Shown here: positions 9,831 through 19,095 of the stretch, one piece after another
How the letters are laid out: every line of letters begins with the position of its first letter
Numbering within the stretch: position 1 is the first letter of the stretch
Origin: Stramenopiles sp. TOSAG23-2
Lineage: Eukaryota; Sar
Assembly: GCA_900128395.1 (NCBI GenBank)
Contig: LT649398.1
Location: 1-28,563 of the forward strand
DNA length: 28,563 nt
Reading direction: 5' to 3'
Program-made: the position numbers and the translations under genes
The notes under the pieces: generated by a model
The model's database searches: none
What the model was told of the DNA's origin: nothing
The model's input: the letters and a program-made list of their open reading frames with translations, nothing else

Positions 9831-11213
9831 GTTCTTTTAAATATATATATGTTTATATTACGAAATAGAGGCTAGTTTTCCTCTTTCTCTTCTGTATATA
9901 TATATCTACGTAAATTTGATAATAATTTATTAAATATTAAATGTGTTGTATAATCAATATATATAATATAATATATATATATATATTCTAGATATAGTAC
10001 TATACCAATTATTAATTAAAGTGTATATATTTGTATCCTTGTATAAATGTTGCAGTCAGTCTTTTTATATAATATGATTGTACAATCTTGATGTACATTT
10101 TCCTCTCTACCCATGTCATTCATGTGTGAGATTTATCGATATCTTTGGTGCATGTTTTATGATGTTGTGCTGTTGTGCGTGCAAGCATGCTCCGTGTTTC
10201 AACCCGTTTGATCCTTTACAGGTACAAAAATAGTTTATCTTTAATGGAATTTTAACTTAGATATATTTTTCAATTTTATCCCTTTTAATAATGTTATATT
10301 TACATACTATAGAATATTAATTTTTTATTACATTTTGTTTTTCAAAAATGGATAAACTTTTTCTATAGTAAATATTTTGGGATAAATAGCAAGATAAAGA
10401 ATGAAAAATAAGCTATATATATGTGGTGGGGGGGGAAAAAAAAAGTTAATAACAATGTAAATGCTATGTTAATGCAGCAGCGGTTGGAAATTATGCACAA
10501 GGTATTATTGTGGAAAAAGGTAAAACCAAAAAGGTAAAAGTTATTAAAAGTGCTATAAGCTGCTGAAGGTTGAAGGTATATTTCGCAAAAACATCGCACA
10601 TTCGCAGTGCTATATCAATATTAATAGATCTACCCAAGAAACCGTGTCAAAAATGTAAACTAGAGCTACGAGGACGTAGAGCGTATACTGGATAGCAGTT
10701 GCGATACTGGATACTGTGGAGTACAAACAGTGTCAAAACGTCAAAACTGTACACTGAACAAAATAACAAAATAACACTATTCACTATGGTAAAATCGATA
10801 GCATGAAATAGCATTATACTTTTGATATATATAACTAAGAAGTACATTTACCTATGAAATAATTGAAAATTTAACTCTGTCAAAATTCCTGTTGAGAAAG
10901 TTGAAAGTTTTGGAAGCCATTTTTGGAAAATTGGATTAATTTTAATAAAAACTTTTTAGATTTTAACCATCATTAATATATACTCTCGTAGTTTGTACTT
11001 CGTTTACGAAGTTCGCACGACGCAAAAATTTTATAAAATTATTTATATTAACAACACTGTACAGTTCCAACAGTATTAATATCATATTTAAAGCATAAAA
11101 ATAATATAAGCTCGTATGCATTACCATTCCATCAGGTTACTGGTTACTGATGATGTACTCGTACATATTTTTACTTCTCACATATACATATAATATCATA
11201 TATATATACTTCT
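9831..11213. other. Long intergenic region without a supportable gene
   Basis: 1.38 kb between the start of the Cys-knuckle gene and the stop of the APEX2 gene. It holds TA microsatellites (9841-9850, 9970-9986), a G8-A9 run near 10422-10441, short tandem strings (GATACTGGATAC near 10701; GTCAAAACGTCAAAACTG near 10732), and a 6-bp hairpin ACTTCG-TTTA-CGAAGT at 10997-11012. No reading frame beyond short AT-rich ones, and no tRNA-like cloverleaf or T-loop string was found. Confidence 0.6.
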
Positions 11214-12977
11214 CTACTTCTTCTTTTTCTTTTTCACAATTGGTTTCCCACGAACTGTTGCCCAACAAAAAAAATTACATCTACTACCTTCTTTACCTTT
11301 TTCCCCTGGTGGATTTGCACAGACATAAAATCGTTTTCCTTTTGATTTAGCAGTATTTGATATTCGTAAAACCGTTTTAATGCCACATTTACATAATGGT
11401 GCATTTACTGTTTTACCTTTACCATTTAACATTGTTTTCCAAGTTTTTTTTACGTCTGGATAAGATGATGATGAATTAATATTATTATTATTGTTGTTGT
11501 TAGTAATAACATCATCATTGTATCTTGGTTTCTTTACAATACGACTTAATGTAATCTTTCCATTATTATTATTATTATCATATTTAGTATTACTACTATT
11601 ACGCTTTAAATTATTTTTTGATGATAATGACGATGTTGTTCTTGTTTTCATTAATCCAAGATCAAATAATGATTTTTGTTTTGGTTTTCCTTTTTTCATA
11701 CTACTACCACGATTTATCATGTGTTTACTAAATAAACTATTACTATGATTATGATTATTTTTGACCATAAAATGATCCATTTTTTTTTGTCCAGAAAATT
11801 TTTTATAATTAGCTGCACATAATGATGGTAAAACAGGTACAGGTTTCATAATATTACCATCAAACTGTAATGATAATTTTAATTCAATTGGAGCATGATC
11901 TGATCCTTCAATAGTATCTAATACATTTGAAGCAATTACGCATTTCTTTGTAAAATTATTTGTTGGTCCTGTTAAAAAATAATCAATACGAGAACCATAA
12001 TTATTTTTACGTGCACTTGTTTTCATTGACCAACATGAATATTTCCTTAATTCTGGATTCATATAACGAAATGTATCTGTAAAAATATTTTTATCTTCAA
12101 GCATTTCTAAAAGCCATAAAGTTGATTCTGAAAAGTTTTTCGTAGCAGCATTAGCATTATTATCATTTACATTATCAATTATAACGTTGTTGTCATCGTT
12201 ATCATCATGACTATTATTATTATTATCATTTTTTTTATATTTTCTTTTCTTTTTATCATCCTCATCATTCCATGCATAATCTAATGGATTTCCTGTTGAA
12301 CAATTTAAATCTCCGCAAATGATAACATTACGACCAGAATGAATTAATGATTGTGAACGATGTGATACCATATTTAAAAAATAAAGTTTAAATTTTTTAC
12401 GTTCTTCATATTTTTCAGGTTCTTCATCAATATCAACTGTTAATGCAGGACAATATAAATTCAATATAACAAATTCTTCATGATCTGTAATAACACAACG
12501 ACCTTCACTATCAATATCTTTCATAACGTCATTATCAATTGGGAAGTCATTAAAGACGTTGATGTTATTACCAATAGATGGAGTTGAGGACATTGTATTA
12601 TTAATATTGTTATTATTTACATTTTTGTTGTTGCTGTTTTGATTAGGTGATGGAGTCCAAATTCCAGTTATACCATCTTCCGCATCGATTGTATTAATCA
12701 AAGATTTTTTTTTTACCAATGTTACTGTACCACTATATCCAGCTTTATGTTTTGTTCGTCTAGAAAAGGAATAAAATGCATCATAACTAGGTGGACAAGC
12801 TAATGATTCATCTAATTCATTTTTAGTCAATTTTGTTTCTTGAAAACATGCAATATCTGGTGAATTCAAAAAAGTTAATAATTCTTCTAAATTTTTTAAA
12901 TTTAACCGCCGTATACATGCTTTGATTGAATTAACGTTCCAACAAATAATATTTACATTGTTGCTATTATTTTCCAT
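11214..12977 (-). CDS. APEX2: APEX2-type AP endonuclease / 3' phosphodiesterase with GRF zinc finger
   Basis: 587 residues, no introns. N-terminal exonuclease III-type fold: WNVNSIKA (Asn14), CFQETKL (Glu47, metal ligand), NLYCP (Tyr175), CGDLNCS (Asp223, Asn225), SRIDYFL (329-335) and GSDHAPIEL (Asp360, His361). The C-terminus (526-572) is a GRF zinc finger: PLCKCG, then FYVCANP, then RCNFFCW, which in APEX2 binds single-stranded DNA. Between them is a candidate PCNA-interacting box, QKKMDHFM (397-404). Exo domain, PIP box and GRF finger in this order are diagnostic of APEX2, which repairs abasic sites and 3' blocks and acts with PCNA at replication-associated damage. Long Asn- and Asp/Lys-rich insertions (115-130, 240-280 and about 470-515) interrupt loops but no catalytic motif. 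The C-terminus is a Lys tail. Confidence 0.95.
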   Translation of the reverse strand: MENNSNNVNIICWNVNSIKACIRRLNLKNLEELLTFLNSPDIACFQETKLTKNELDESLACPPSYDAFYSFSRRTKHKAGYSGTVTLVKKKSLINTIDAEDGITGIWTPSPNQNSNNKNVNNNNINNTMSSTPSIGNNINVFNDFPIDNDVMKDIDSEGRCVITDHEEFVILNLYCPALTVDIDEEPEKYEERKKFKLYFLNMVSHRSQSLIHSGRNVIICGDLNCSTGNPLDYAWNDEDDKKKRKYKKNDNNNNSHDDNDDNNVIIDNVNDNNANAATKNFSESTLWLLEMLEDKNIFTDTFRYMNPELRKYSCWSMKTSARKNNYGSRIDYFLTGPTNNFTKKCVIASNVLDTIEGSDHAPIELKLSLQFDGNIMKPVPVLPSLCAANYKKFSGQKKMDHFMVKNNHNHSNSLFSKHMINRGSSMKKGKPKQKSLFDLGLMKTRTTSSLSSKNNLKRNSSNTKYDNNNNNGKITLSRIVKKPRYNDDVITNNNNNNNINSSSSYPDVKKTWKTMLNGKGKTVNAPLCKCGIKTVLRISNTAKSKGKRFYVCANPPGEKGKEGSRCNFFCWATVRGKPIVKKKKKK

Positions 12978-13783
12978 TGTTACTGTTGTTAACGACTGTG
13001 CGTGATTCGAATTATTGTATGTGGTTTATTTTATATATATATATCTACTATATATTATATATACATGCACCTGTATTGTTGAATTGAAAAATGCTTTTTT
13101 TTTGTGTTTTATTATATCCTAATATGATAACGAACTACTATTGAAGAAAATAAATATTCTTTGATTAATTAGAAACTTATATAGATGAAATAAATATAAA
13201 TTGAATCGAAGAGATACTCGTTGATCTTACAAATTATCAACATAAACAACATAAACTAAATTTCTATTTTGAAGAAGTAATTAAAAATATATTAATAACA
13301 AACAAGAAGATATTTCACATTATTATTATTAAGTAACACTCAAATAATATAATAATTTTAACACTACATACTATTGAAAAAATAACACTTGCTGTGTCAT
13401 GCTATATCACGCTAAAATTGGTGGCAGAACCTTACGGTGGGACGGTGAAGGGGCGAAGGCGAAAACATGAAAGGGGAATCAGGAATATTCGGACTATACA
13501 AACATCCATACTTAATTTCTCCTTGCGTCTAATATTATTAGCACGCGTATACGGTATAGCTAAGGAATAAATATGCCATATGGCAAACCACACACATATG
13601 TCCAACTGTAATGAACTGTGTCACATAAATATAGCTATAGATTAAGATATGTATTACTCCGGGTACCTCCAAAGCATATAAACTTAGCATTCCGAGTGAA
13701 GCGTTTATAATAATAGATGGTAGCTGTGTTTAGACTGTATTAACAAGAGGGAAAACAAGTTACATATATAAAACGCATACACC
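12978..13783. other. Divergent intergenic region (APEX2 and small acidic ORF)
   Basis: The two flanking genes point away from each other, so this 806-bp stretch should hold both promoters. Visible are a TA-rich tract at 13034-13062 on the APEX2 side and CATATATAAAACG at 13763-13775, about 10-20 nt before the start at 13784. A GC-richer island at about 13420-13460 stands out from the AT-rich background; it gives no convincing reading frame and its role is unknown. Confidence 0.5.
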
Positions 13784-14017
13784 ATGGCAACTGAAGGGGA
13801 GAACGAGATTGAAACGACGACGATGAAAAATAATGACGGGGGGGAGGAGGAAAATGTAACAGAAGATGCAAAAAATGATGTAGTAGAAGATGATGATATA
13901 AAGGAAACAGCAAAAGAAGAAAAACAAGATGAAACTATTGTGTCGCATAAAAATGTAGAATTAGCGGAAGAAGCAAATACAAAAGCAGAAGGATTGAAAG
14001 AGAGACTGAGATTATGA
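13784..14017 (+). CDS. Small acidic low-complexity protein, unrecognised
   Basis: 77-residue frame starting in a good context (ACACCATGG) with a TATA-like CATATATAAAACG just upstream. The product is almost entirely Glu, Asp, Lys, Thr and Asn, without Cys, hydrophobic core or membrane segment, and would be disordered; the last third (VELAEEANTKAEGLKERL) could be helical. It ends at a TGA 144 bp before an inverted-repeat element. There is no good donor site before the stop, so joining it to the coding sequence at 15498 is not supported, although a gene broken by the element insertion is possible. Composition alone cannot prove that this frame is translated. Confidence 0.45.
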   Translation: MATEGENEIETTTMKNNDGGEEENVTEDAKNDVVEDDDIKETAKEEKQDETIVSHKNVELAEEANTKAEGLKERLRL

Positions 14018-14181
14018 CATAATGTATACTGTAGTTGACTTATGACTATTTTTATTCAGTTTGTTTCATATTGTTTTTTCATGTGATTTATGAAACTCCT
14101 GCTGATCAGCTGCCTGAAAACATCCCCAACAAATAACTTAAAAAATAGAAACAAATTTATTTTATATCCCTCTACTTATTT

Positions 14182-14206
14182 TAGTTACGGCTTTAAGCCG
14201 TAACTA
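14182..14206. repeat. Palindrome P1, 25 bp
   Basis: TAGTTACGGCTT-T-AAGCCGTAACTA, perfect 12-bp arms around a single T. Identical in sequence to P2 (14278-14302) and P4 (15053-15077). Confidence 0.95.
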
Positions 14207-14277
14207 ACTTCTTTTTTGTACTTGTGCCTATCAATCTCCTTGTAGTAAATGCTTCCAGGCTGTGGCAATGTATGTGA

Positions 14278-14302
14278 TAGTTACGGCTTTAAGCCGTAAC
14301 TA
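14278..14302. repeat. Palindrome P2, 25 bp
   Basis: Exact second copy of P1, 96 bp to its right, with different flanking sequence on both sides. This indicates the palindrome was copied as a unit. Confidence 0.95.
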
Positions 14303-14915
14303 TATTGTATATCAACACAGCATTAAAATAAATCCATCTTTGGAGTAGGGTAGTCTAAAATACTATATATTTATTCTACTTTAAAAAAAAAAGAAAAAAA
14401 TCCAGAATCGTTTCAATTTCATCTAAGGGATTTACATATATATATAATTTTATAATATTTATCGATATTATTTTAGTACGTATTACTATGAAAAATTTAT
14501 TTTCGCAAAAGTAATAAAAGATTGCAACTCATTACAAACATTTCATAAAACATTTCCTTTCATCAACAAAAATCCAATTGATGTGCTGATGCAAAATATT
14601 TTTTCTTTTGTTTGTTGTGTCAAAAAAACTGGATTTTTATTGCATTTTTGGTATCAAATAGAAATTCCAGATTGAGCAGTCTGAGAAATATATTTTTCAT
14701 TAAGAAAAAACATATGAAGGCAATGTATCTTAATAATTATAATTACAACAAAATCTTTCTAATTAACATGAGCCTAAAATTACCAGAAAAATGAGCGAGA
14801 ACCTTAACATATTTATATTAGTATGGAGATAGCATCAAATTAAAATGACATTTTGGATAGTTTGTAAAAAACAGTTTCATAGGTGCAATAATTATTGTAA
14901 TGATATTCCCATATT

Positions 14916-15062
14916 GATGAAATTTGTAGATGGTGTAGTCTAACTATGTGTGGATATAAATTTCCATATTATTAGTTACGGCAGTCTGCCGTAACGATGA
15001 AATTTGTAGATGGTGTAGTCTAACTATGTGTGGATATAAATTTCCATATTATTAGTTACGGC
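14916..15062 (+). repeat. Tandem direct repeat, 67 bp identical at 80-bp spacing
   Basis: The 67 bases at 14916-14982 and 14996-15062 are identical; each begins GATGAAATTTGTAGATGG and ends in the left arm of a palindrome. The unit is therefore a spacer plus one hairpin, duplicated once inside the inverted-repeat element. Confidence 0.95.
14975..14995. repeat. Palindrome P3, variant centre
   Basis: GTTACGGCAG-T-CTGCCGTAAC, perfect 10-bp arms. It differs from P1/P2/P4 at two positions in each arm (CTT to CAG on the left, AAG to CTG on the right), and the changes preserve pairing. Confidence 0.95.
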
Positions 15063-15077
15063 TTTAAGCCGTAACTA
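15053..15077. repeat. Palindrome P4, 25 bp
   Basis: Exact copy of P1, sitting just inside the right terminal inverted repeat. Confidence 0.95.
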
Positions 15078-15095
15078 ACTAGTAGAGGGATATAA

Positions 15096-15497
15096 CACTG
15101 TGACATACAATGTATGATACAATACAATAATAATTAAGGTAAATATAACATACCAATATATACATGCAATAATACATACTGGCATAATTATTGTCGTATA
15201 CCGTATACAATGGGATATAAATAATAACTCGGACCATAAAATTACTCTTAGAAGAATACGATGTAAAATATACTAGTATGTACGAAGCGTACGTACATTT
15301 TATCAAAATATATTAAATTTATATTTCATATATTATTAATTAATGCATAACTTATATCATATATACTTCGTACATATTATGATACAAACTCGTACGAGTA
15401 TATTTTTTTAAAAAATTAAATATACATAGTGAATGCTGTGTGATGCTAGATGCTTTTTAAAAAATTTAACCCTCTAAATATACTTACTATATTCTAA
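15096..15497. other. AT-rich gap before the 15.5-kb gene
   Basis: No coding frame. It contains GTACGAAGCGTAC (15280-15292, repeated at 17475-17487), ACGTACATTTTATCAAAATAT (15291-15311, repeated with one mismatch at 17121-17141), and a perfect 12-bp palindrome ACTCGTACGAGT (15388-15399). It may hold the promoter of the following gene, or an intron if that gene starts further upstream. Confidence 0.5.
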
Positions 15498-17100
15498 ATG
15501 CATTTTGATCCTATCATATATTTTCTGTTCGCCCGCTTGGATAGTTTATCAGATGCTGTCTTAAAAAGTAAGAAACGAACGGTGAAGGTAATCGAAAAAT
15601 TGATTGCAAGTGTTCACATCGATAAAGTCGAATCTATTTCAAAAGGAGCATCCGTCTTTTATGCATGGACAAGTGGTGTATTGATGGATATAGATGAGGA
15701 TTTTGGTAAATAAATTATTTTTATACGCGCGAAGATATCGTCGTATAATATCATATGTATATATATATATATATATTACGTTATACGTACAGGAGAGAAA
15801 ATTGTTTTCTCCTGGGACACCAGAATATTCGTCGATTGCACGATTAATCATCCAAGTTTCCAGGGAAGAAATTGATATTGGACTAGGAAAAGAACAACTA
15901 TTACGTTCATTTGGTACAGATAATACAGAAGCCGTGGTATTAATTGATGAATTTATAGATAAACTGATGGAACGTAGTGGTGCCAAGGTTGAGAAGAAAG
16001 AAGACCCTAAACCTACATTGACGGAGATTCAATCATTTAATGAAATTCAAGATTTATTCGGAAATGTATTAAATGACGTTGTTGTTGTGGAAGATGCTCA
16101 TGACATGGATGAAAAACAGCAAAAACATGCAAAAAAGATTCGAAAAGAATTTAAAAAGCAATTGAGGGAAAGTCGTGATCGTAAATCAACTTTCGAATTT
16201 GATGGGTCGGGTGCGCAAACGAAATCGATTAATAAAATGTTAACCGAAGTATTGAAATCAAAAGATCATGTGCGTATCAAACAAATTTGCACAGATGTGG
16301 AAAGCGTTGAACTAGCAGCAAAAACATTTAAAAACCAATTGAGCATATTAAATGACATTGTTGCTGAAGGGCAAGAAAAAGCAATGAAAGACTTACAAAA
16401 AGCTATTAATGATTCAAACAGTAGCCATGAAGAACTGCAAAGTTGTTTAGACAAAGTTGCATTACTGAACTGCCCTGGATCAGATGCATTAGTGAAAGAG
16501 GGATTGGAAGTGTTTATACGGGCAGAGCATTTCTCCAAATTACGCAAATTGGTTGATGACATTGGTTTTAAAGCATTTGCTGATATTGCACAAATTGGAG
16601 AGAGCAATGAATCAGTAGCAGTAATCGTTCGTGCGATGTTATTATTAATTGGCACGCCGCCAAAAGAGGTAGCTTCCTTTGATAATTGCATCGAATTAGT
16701 AACAAAAACTGGGAAAGAATCGGTTAAATCGCGTGTACGAAGCCTTGATATTTTATCTTTAAAGAGTAAAAAGAAAACTTTAAAATTAGTTGGTAAGATG
16801 TTGTTGAAAATTAAAGTAGATGATTTAACAAACACTGAGGCCGGAAAAGCATTTTATGGGTTTGTTGCTGGTGTTATGGCGGAGTTAGATCATAGCTATT
16901 TAGTAACAGATGCTGTTGTTGATCCAACTGCTACATTATCATGGGGAAATGGTAAAGATACTGATGATGAAAAAGGTATTGAAAAATCTAAGGTTGAAGA
17001 AGTTAGTGCTGGTGAACAACTATTAGATAATGTGGAAGTTGACAAAGTAGTAAAGAAAAAAAAACCAAAACTTAAAAGGAAAGGCACAATGATGCTTTAA
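15498..17100 (+). CDS. Two-exon protein with an internal helical repeat, unrecognised family
   Basis: Exon 1 (15498-15705) and exon 2 (15824-17100) give 494 residues. The junction was chosen because a donor at 15706 (G|GTAAAT, just before an in-frame TAA) leaves phase 1, and the acceptor CACCAG at 15823 is the nearby one that restores the exon 2 frame; the more obvious TACAG at 15792 would hit a stop. A segment in exon 1 (RLDSLSDAVLKSKKRTVKVI to YAWTSGVLMDID) matches one near the C-terminus (RSLDILSLKSKKKTLKLVGK to YGFVAGVMAELD), so the protein holds two diverged copies of a ~55-residue helical unit. The middle is charged coiled-coil-like helix; the tail is Lys-rich. No membrane segment or known motif. 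The true start is uncertain: a possible acceptor (TTGGATAG, ending 15544) would imply upstream exons. Confidence 0.7.
15706..15823 (+). other. Predicted intron, 118 bp
   Basis: Donor GTAAAT after TTTTG and acceptor CACCAG before AATATTCG. The intron includes an in-frame stop at 15711-15713 and a TA microsatellite. It shows no similarity to the FAH and aldolase introns. The acceptor was chosen by phase, so it is less certain than the donor. Confidence 0.55.
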
Positions 17101-17541
17101 AAATTTGTGAATTTTAAAATACGTACATTTTATTAAAATATGTTTTATTATGAGCGCTTTAAAGTAAAAAAAAAATAAAAAAAATGAAAAACGCGAATAA
17201 AAATAAGGGTGTACGAATCTAAAAAAAATTATACGACGTATTTTTACTTAAATTAAAAAAATATTTTTATTATATATTTTTGATACGTATTTTTTATAAA
17301 TTAATATCATATATCTATTATAATTTACGCATAATTTATTTTTAATTTTTACTCGCATGATAATTCCTACTCTTCAAAAGAATAAAATAACTGAAATAAT
17401 CTATCTCACACAAGTGTGTTGATTAATATATATATATATATATATTATATATAATAAAAATTCGTACAAACGTCGTACGAAGCGTACAAAATTCCGCACA
17501 CTAAAAAATATGTCCCGTCCACCCTGGTCTACTCACTCTCC
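17101..17541. other. Convergent AT-rich intergenic region
   Basis: Lies between the stops of the 15.5-kb gene and the FAH-family gene. It has A-rich and T-rich runs, a TA microsatellite (17428-17446), and the 13-bp palindrome GTACGAAGCGTAC at 17475-17487. No coding frame is visible. Confidence 0.6.
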
Positions 17542-18579
17542 TCACTCCTCCTCGATTCTATTACACAAAATTCCTATATCTTCCACTGCTACTTCAACAG
17601 AATCGCCTTGTTTTAACCACAATGGAGGATCTCTTGCAAATCCAACACCCTCCGGCGTTCCTGTTAAAATAATTGATCCTTTTGCTAATGTTGTGCCTTG
17701 GCTTAAAAAAGATATTAATTCTTGAACATTAAAGATTAGATCATTTGTGTTTGAATTTTGCAACGTGATATCATTAACTGTTGTTTTTATATTTAAATTA
17801 TTTGGATTTTTTATATTTGTTGATAAACATGGTCCTAATGGACAAAAAGTATCAAATCTGTGAGAGTGATGATTTGTTAGAGAGGATATCGTTTTTAGGT
17901 TTAGGGGAATACAATTTACTTACGATTTTGCCCTGTTCCATTGACCACCACCTTTTTTAGGTCCTTGCCAACGTCTAGCACTAACATCGTTACACACTGT
18001 GTAGCCTAGTATTATATTATCATCCACATCATCGATTTTAATATCTTTTACATCTTGCTTTAACACTACTGCTAATTCAACCTCATAATCAACTTCTTGT
18101 CTTTCCTGGCATACGGTGGGTATTATTACATCATCTTTATGGCCACACACAGATTGTGGATTTTTCATAAAATAAATAGGGTATTTAGGAGGTTCAAGAC
18201 CAACCTCTTTTGCATGTGTTTTATAATTTAAACCAATGCCAAAAATAGCTGGTGGTATGGAAGACAGTATCGGCGCTAGCATTTTTTTAATTGTAACAGT
18301 TTTTTCATTTACAAAAATGTTTTCATCAATAATACCTTTTGTATCTTCAATTGTTGATTCTACAAATTCATCTTTAATTACTTTTACTTGATCCCCAATA
18401 TTTACATTATCAGAATCAGTCGTAACAGTCCAACGCGTTATATTTTCTTCTTCACAAAGAAATTTATAAAATTTTTTCAATGGTATAATAGAAGAGGTTG
18501 AAATTTGTTTTCTGCCGAATTTCAATACCCTTAATGCTAGAGTTTTTGGTGGTAATGAAGAGGAGGCTATTGATGCCAT
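17542..18579 (-). CDS. Fumarylacetoacetate hydrolase (FAH) family protein
   Basis: Exon 1 is 18579-17924 and exon 2 is 17857-17542, giving 323 residues. The splice joins KS to FDTFCPLGP, a conserved FAH-fold string. Family motifs are FGIGLNYKTHAKEVG, FMKNPQSVCG, VDYEVELAVV (about 163-172, with Glu166 and Glu168 as expected metal ligands), CNDVSARRWQ (Asp198, third ligand; most relatives have ARDWQ) and TGTPEGVGFARDPP near the C-terminus. The first ~40 residues are a variable extension. Members act on beta-keto acids and similar C-C bonds (acylpyruvase, oxaloacetate decarboxylase, FAHD2-like, or HpcE/HpaG-like decarboxylase-isomerase in aromatic catabolism); which reaction applies here cannot be told. 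It is divergent from the acyl-CoA dehydrogenase gene and near an HpcH/HpaI aldolase gene. Confidence 0.92.
17858..17923 (-). other. 66-bp intron of the FAH-family gene, similar to the aldolase intron
   Basis: On the sense strand it starts GTAAGTAAATTGTATT, contains CCCCTAAACCTAAAAA, a branch-point-like CTCTAACA, and ends CTCTCACAG. The order and sequence of these blocks match the intron at 21591-21675. Confidence 0.93.
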
Positions 18580-18600
18580 GATAAAAATTGAATTGTTTGC

Positions 18601-18620
18601 TTGTTGTTGTTGTTGTTGTT
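18601..18620 (-). promoter_or_regulatory. CAA-repeat 5' leader of the FAH-family gene
   Basis: On the sense strand a run of seven AAC/CAA units lies about 21-41 nt before the ATG. Similar runs precede the aldolase (21785-21832) and KICS2-like (25139-25154) start codons. CAA repeats are known to make unstructured leaders that favour ribosome scanning; that they act so here is inferred. Confidence 0.45.
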
Positions 18621-18730
18621 ATATGGACTATTTTGTACGTCTCAGAGATATGTATGTGTAAAGGTATCATAACTATATATCTATATATCCTTGCTGCCGC
18701 CTTTTTTTTTGCATCTTCTTTTGACAACAA

Positions 18731-18790
18731 GCTGGGCCAGCACACCAGGCACACCACACCAGCCCAGCCAGCCAGCACCCAGCACCACCC
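18731..18790 (+). other. C-rich, strand-asymmetric segment in the divergent promoter region
   Basis: Sixty bases consisting mostly of CCAGC/CACACC-type units, unlike the surrounding AT-rich sequence. It lies between the divergent FAH and acyl-CoA dehydrogenase genes, next to a poly-T run and a 42-bp palindrome. Confidence 0.6.
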
Positions 18791-18831
18791 AAAAAATTAA
18801 AATTAAAAATAATATTTTTTTTTTTTTTAAG

Positions 18832-18873
18832 TAAGACACGAGAAGAGATCTTAAGATCTTCTCTCGTGTCTTA
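18832..18873. repeat. 42-bp near-perfect palindrome
   Basis: The arms TAAGACACGAGA..GATCTT and AAGATC..TCTCGTGTCTTA pair at 19 of 21 positions with no spacer (centre CTTAAG). It sits in the 516-bp region between divergent start codons at 18579 and 19096, so it could be a dimer binding site or a hairpin-forming element. Confidence 0.9.
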
Positions 18874-19095
18874 TTATTATTACCGTCTTACCTTCTATGC
18901 AGTGTGGAAAGGTATAATACATAGACATCATAAGATATAGATAGGTATAGATAGATATACGAAACTAAAATTGTTAAAAGAATAAAAATCATACAAGAAT
19001 TTCACAAACGGACGATATTATATTACAAGATATTATTCTGGTTTTTTTGACAATAAAAAGAAACAAAAAAACAAAAAAGAAGCAACTTTATCATC

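Larger units (their letters stand above)
14162..15095. mobile_element. MITE-like inverted-repeat element carrying four palindromic hairpins
   Basis: The left end reads TTATATCCCTCTACT (14162-14176) and the right end AGTAGAGGGATATAA (15081-15095), a perfect 15-bp terminal inverted repeat. A 25-bp palindrome follows internally at each end (14182-14206 and 15053-15077), so the inverted homology extends over about 45 bp. If the ends are TCCCTCTACT, the flanking TATA on both sides would be a target duplication, as for TA-targeting DNA transposons. There is no transposase-like frame, so the element would be non-autonomous. Exact boundaries and superfamily are inferred. Confidence 0.75.

Noticed and set aside
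10478-10571. Short string VNAAAVGNYAQGIIVEKGKT in the gap at 10.5 kb
   Set aside because: It looks protein-like, but no start codon, splice signals or further exons could be found, so coding or pseudogene status is not supported.
15693-15823. Alternative coding start of the 15.5-kb gene within its intron region
   Set aside because: The frame there passes through a TA microsatellite (YVYIYIYIT) and lacks the repeat unit found in the upstream exon, so it is intronic read-through.
13784-17100. One gene joining the 77-residue acidic ORF to the 15.5-kb gene across the inverted-repeat element
   Set aside because: The first ORF ends in TGA with no acceptable donor before it, and no shared domain ties the parts together.
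15498-17100. Dynein-heavy-chain-like helices in the 15.5-kb protein
   Set aside because: The pattern V..ISKGASVFYAW is only faintly like a segment beside the dynein stalk, and no ATPase or motor motif is present.
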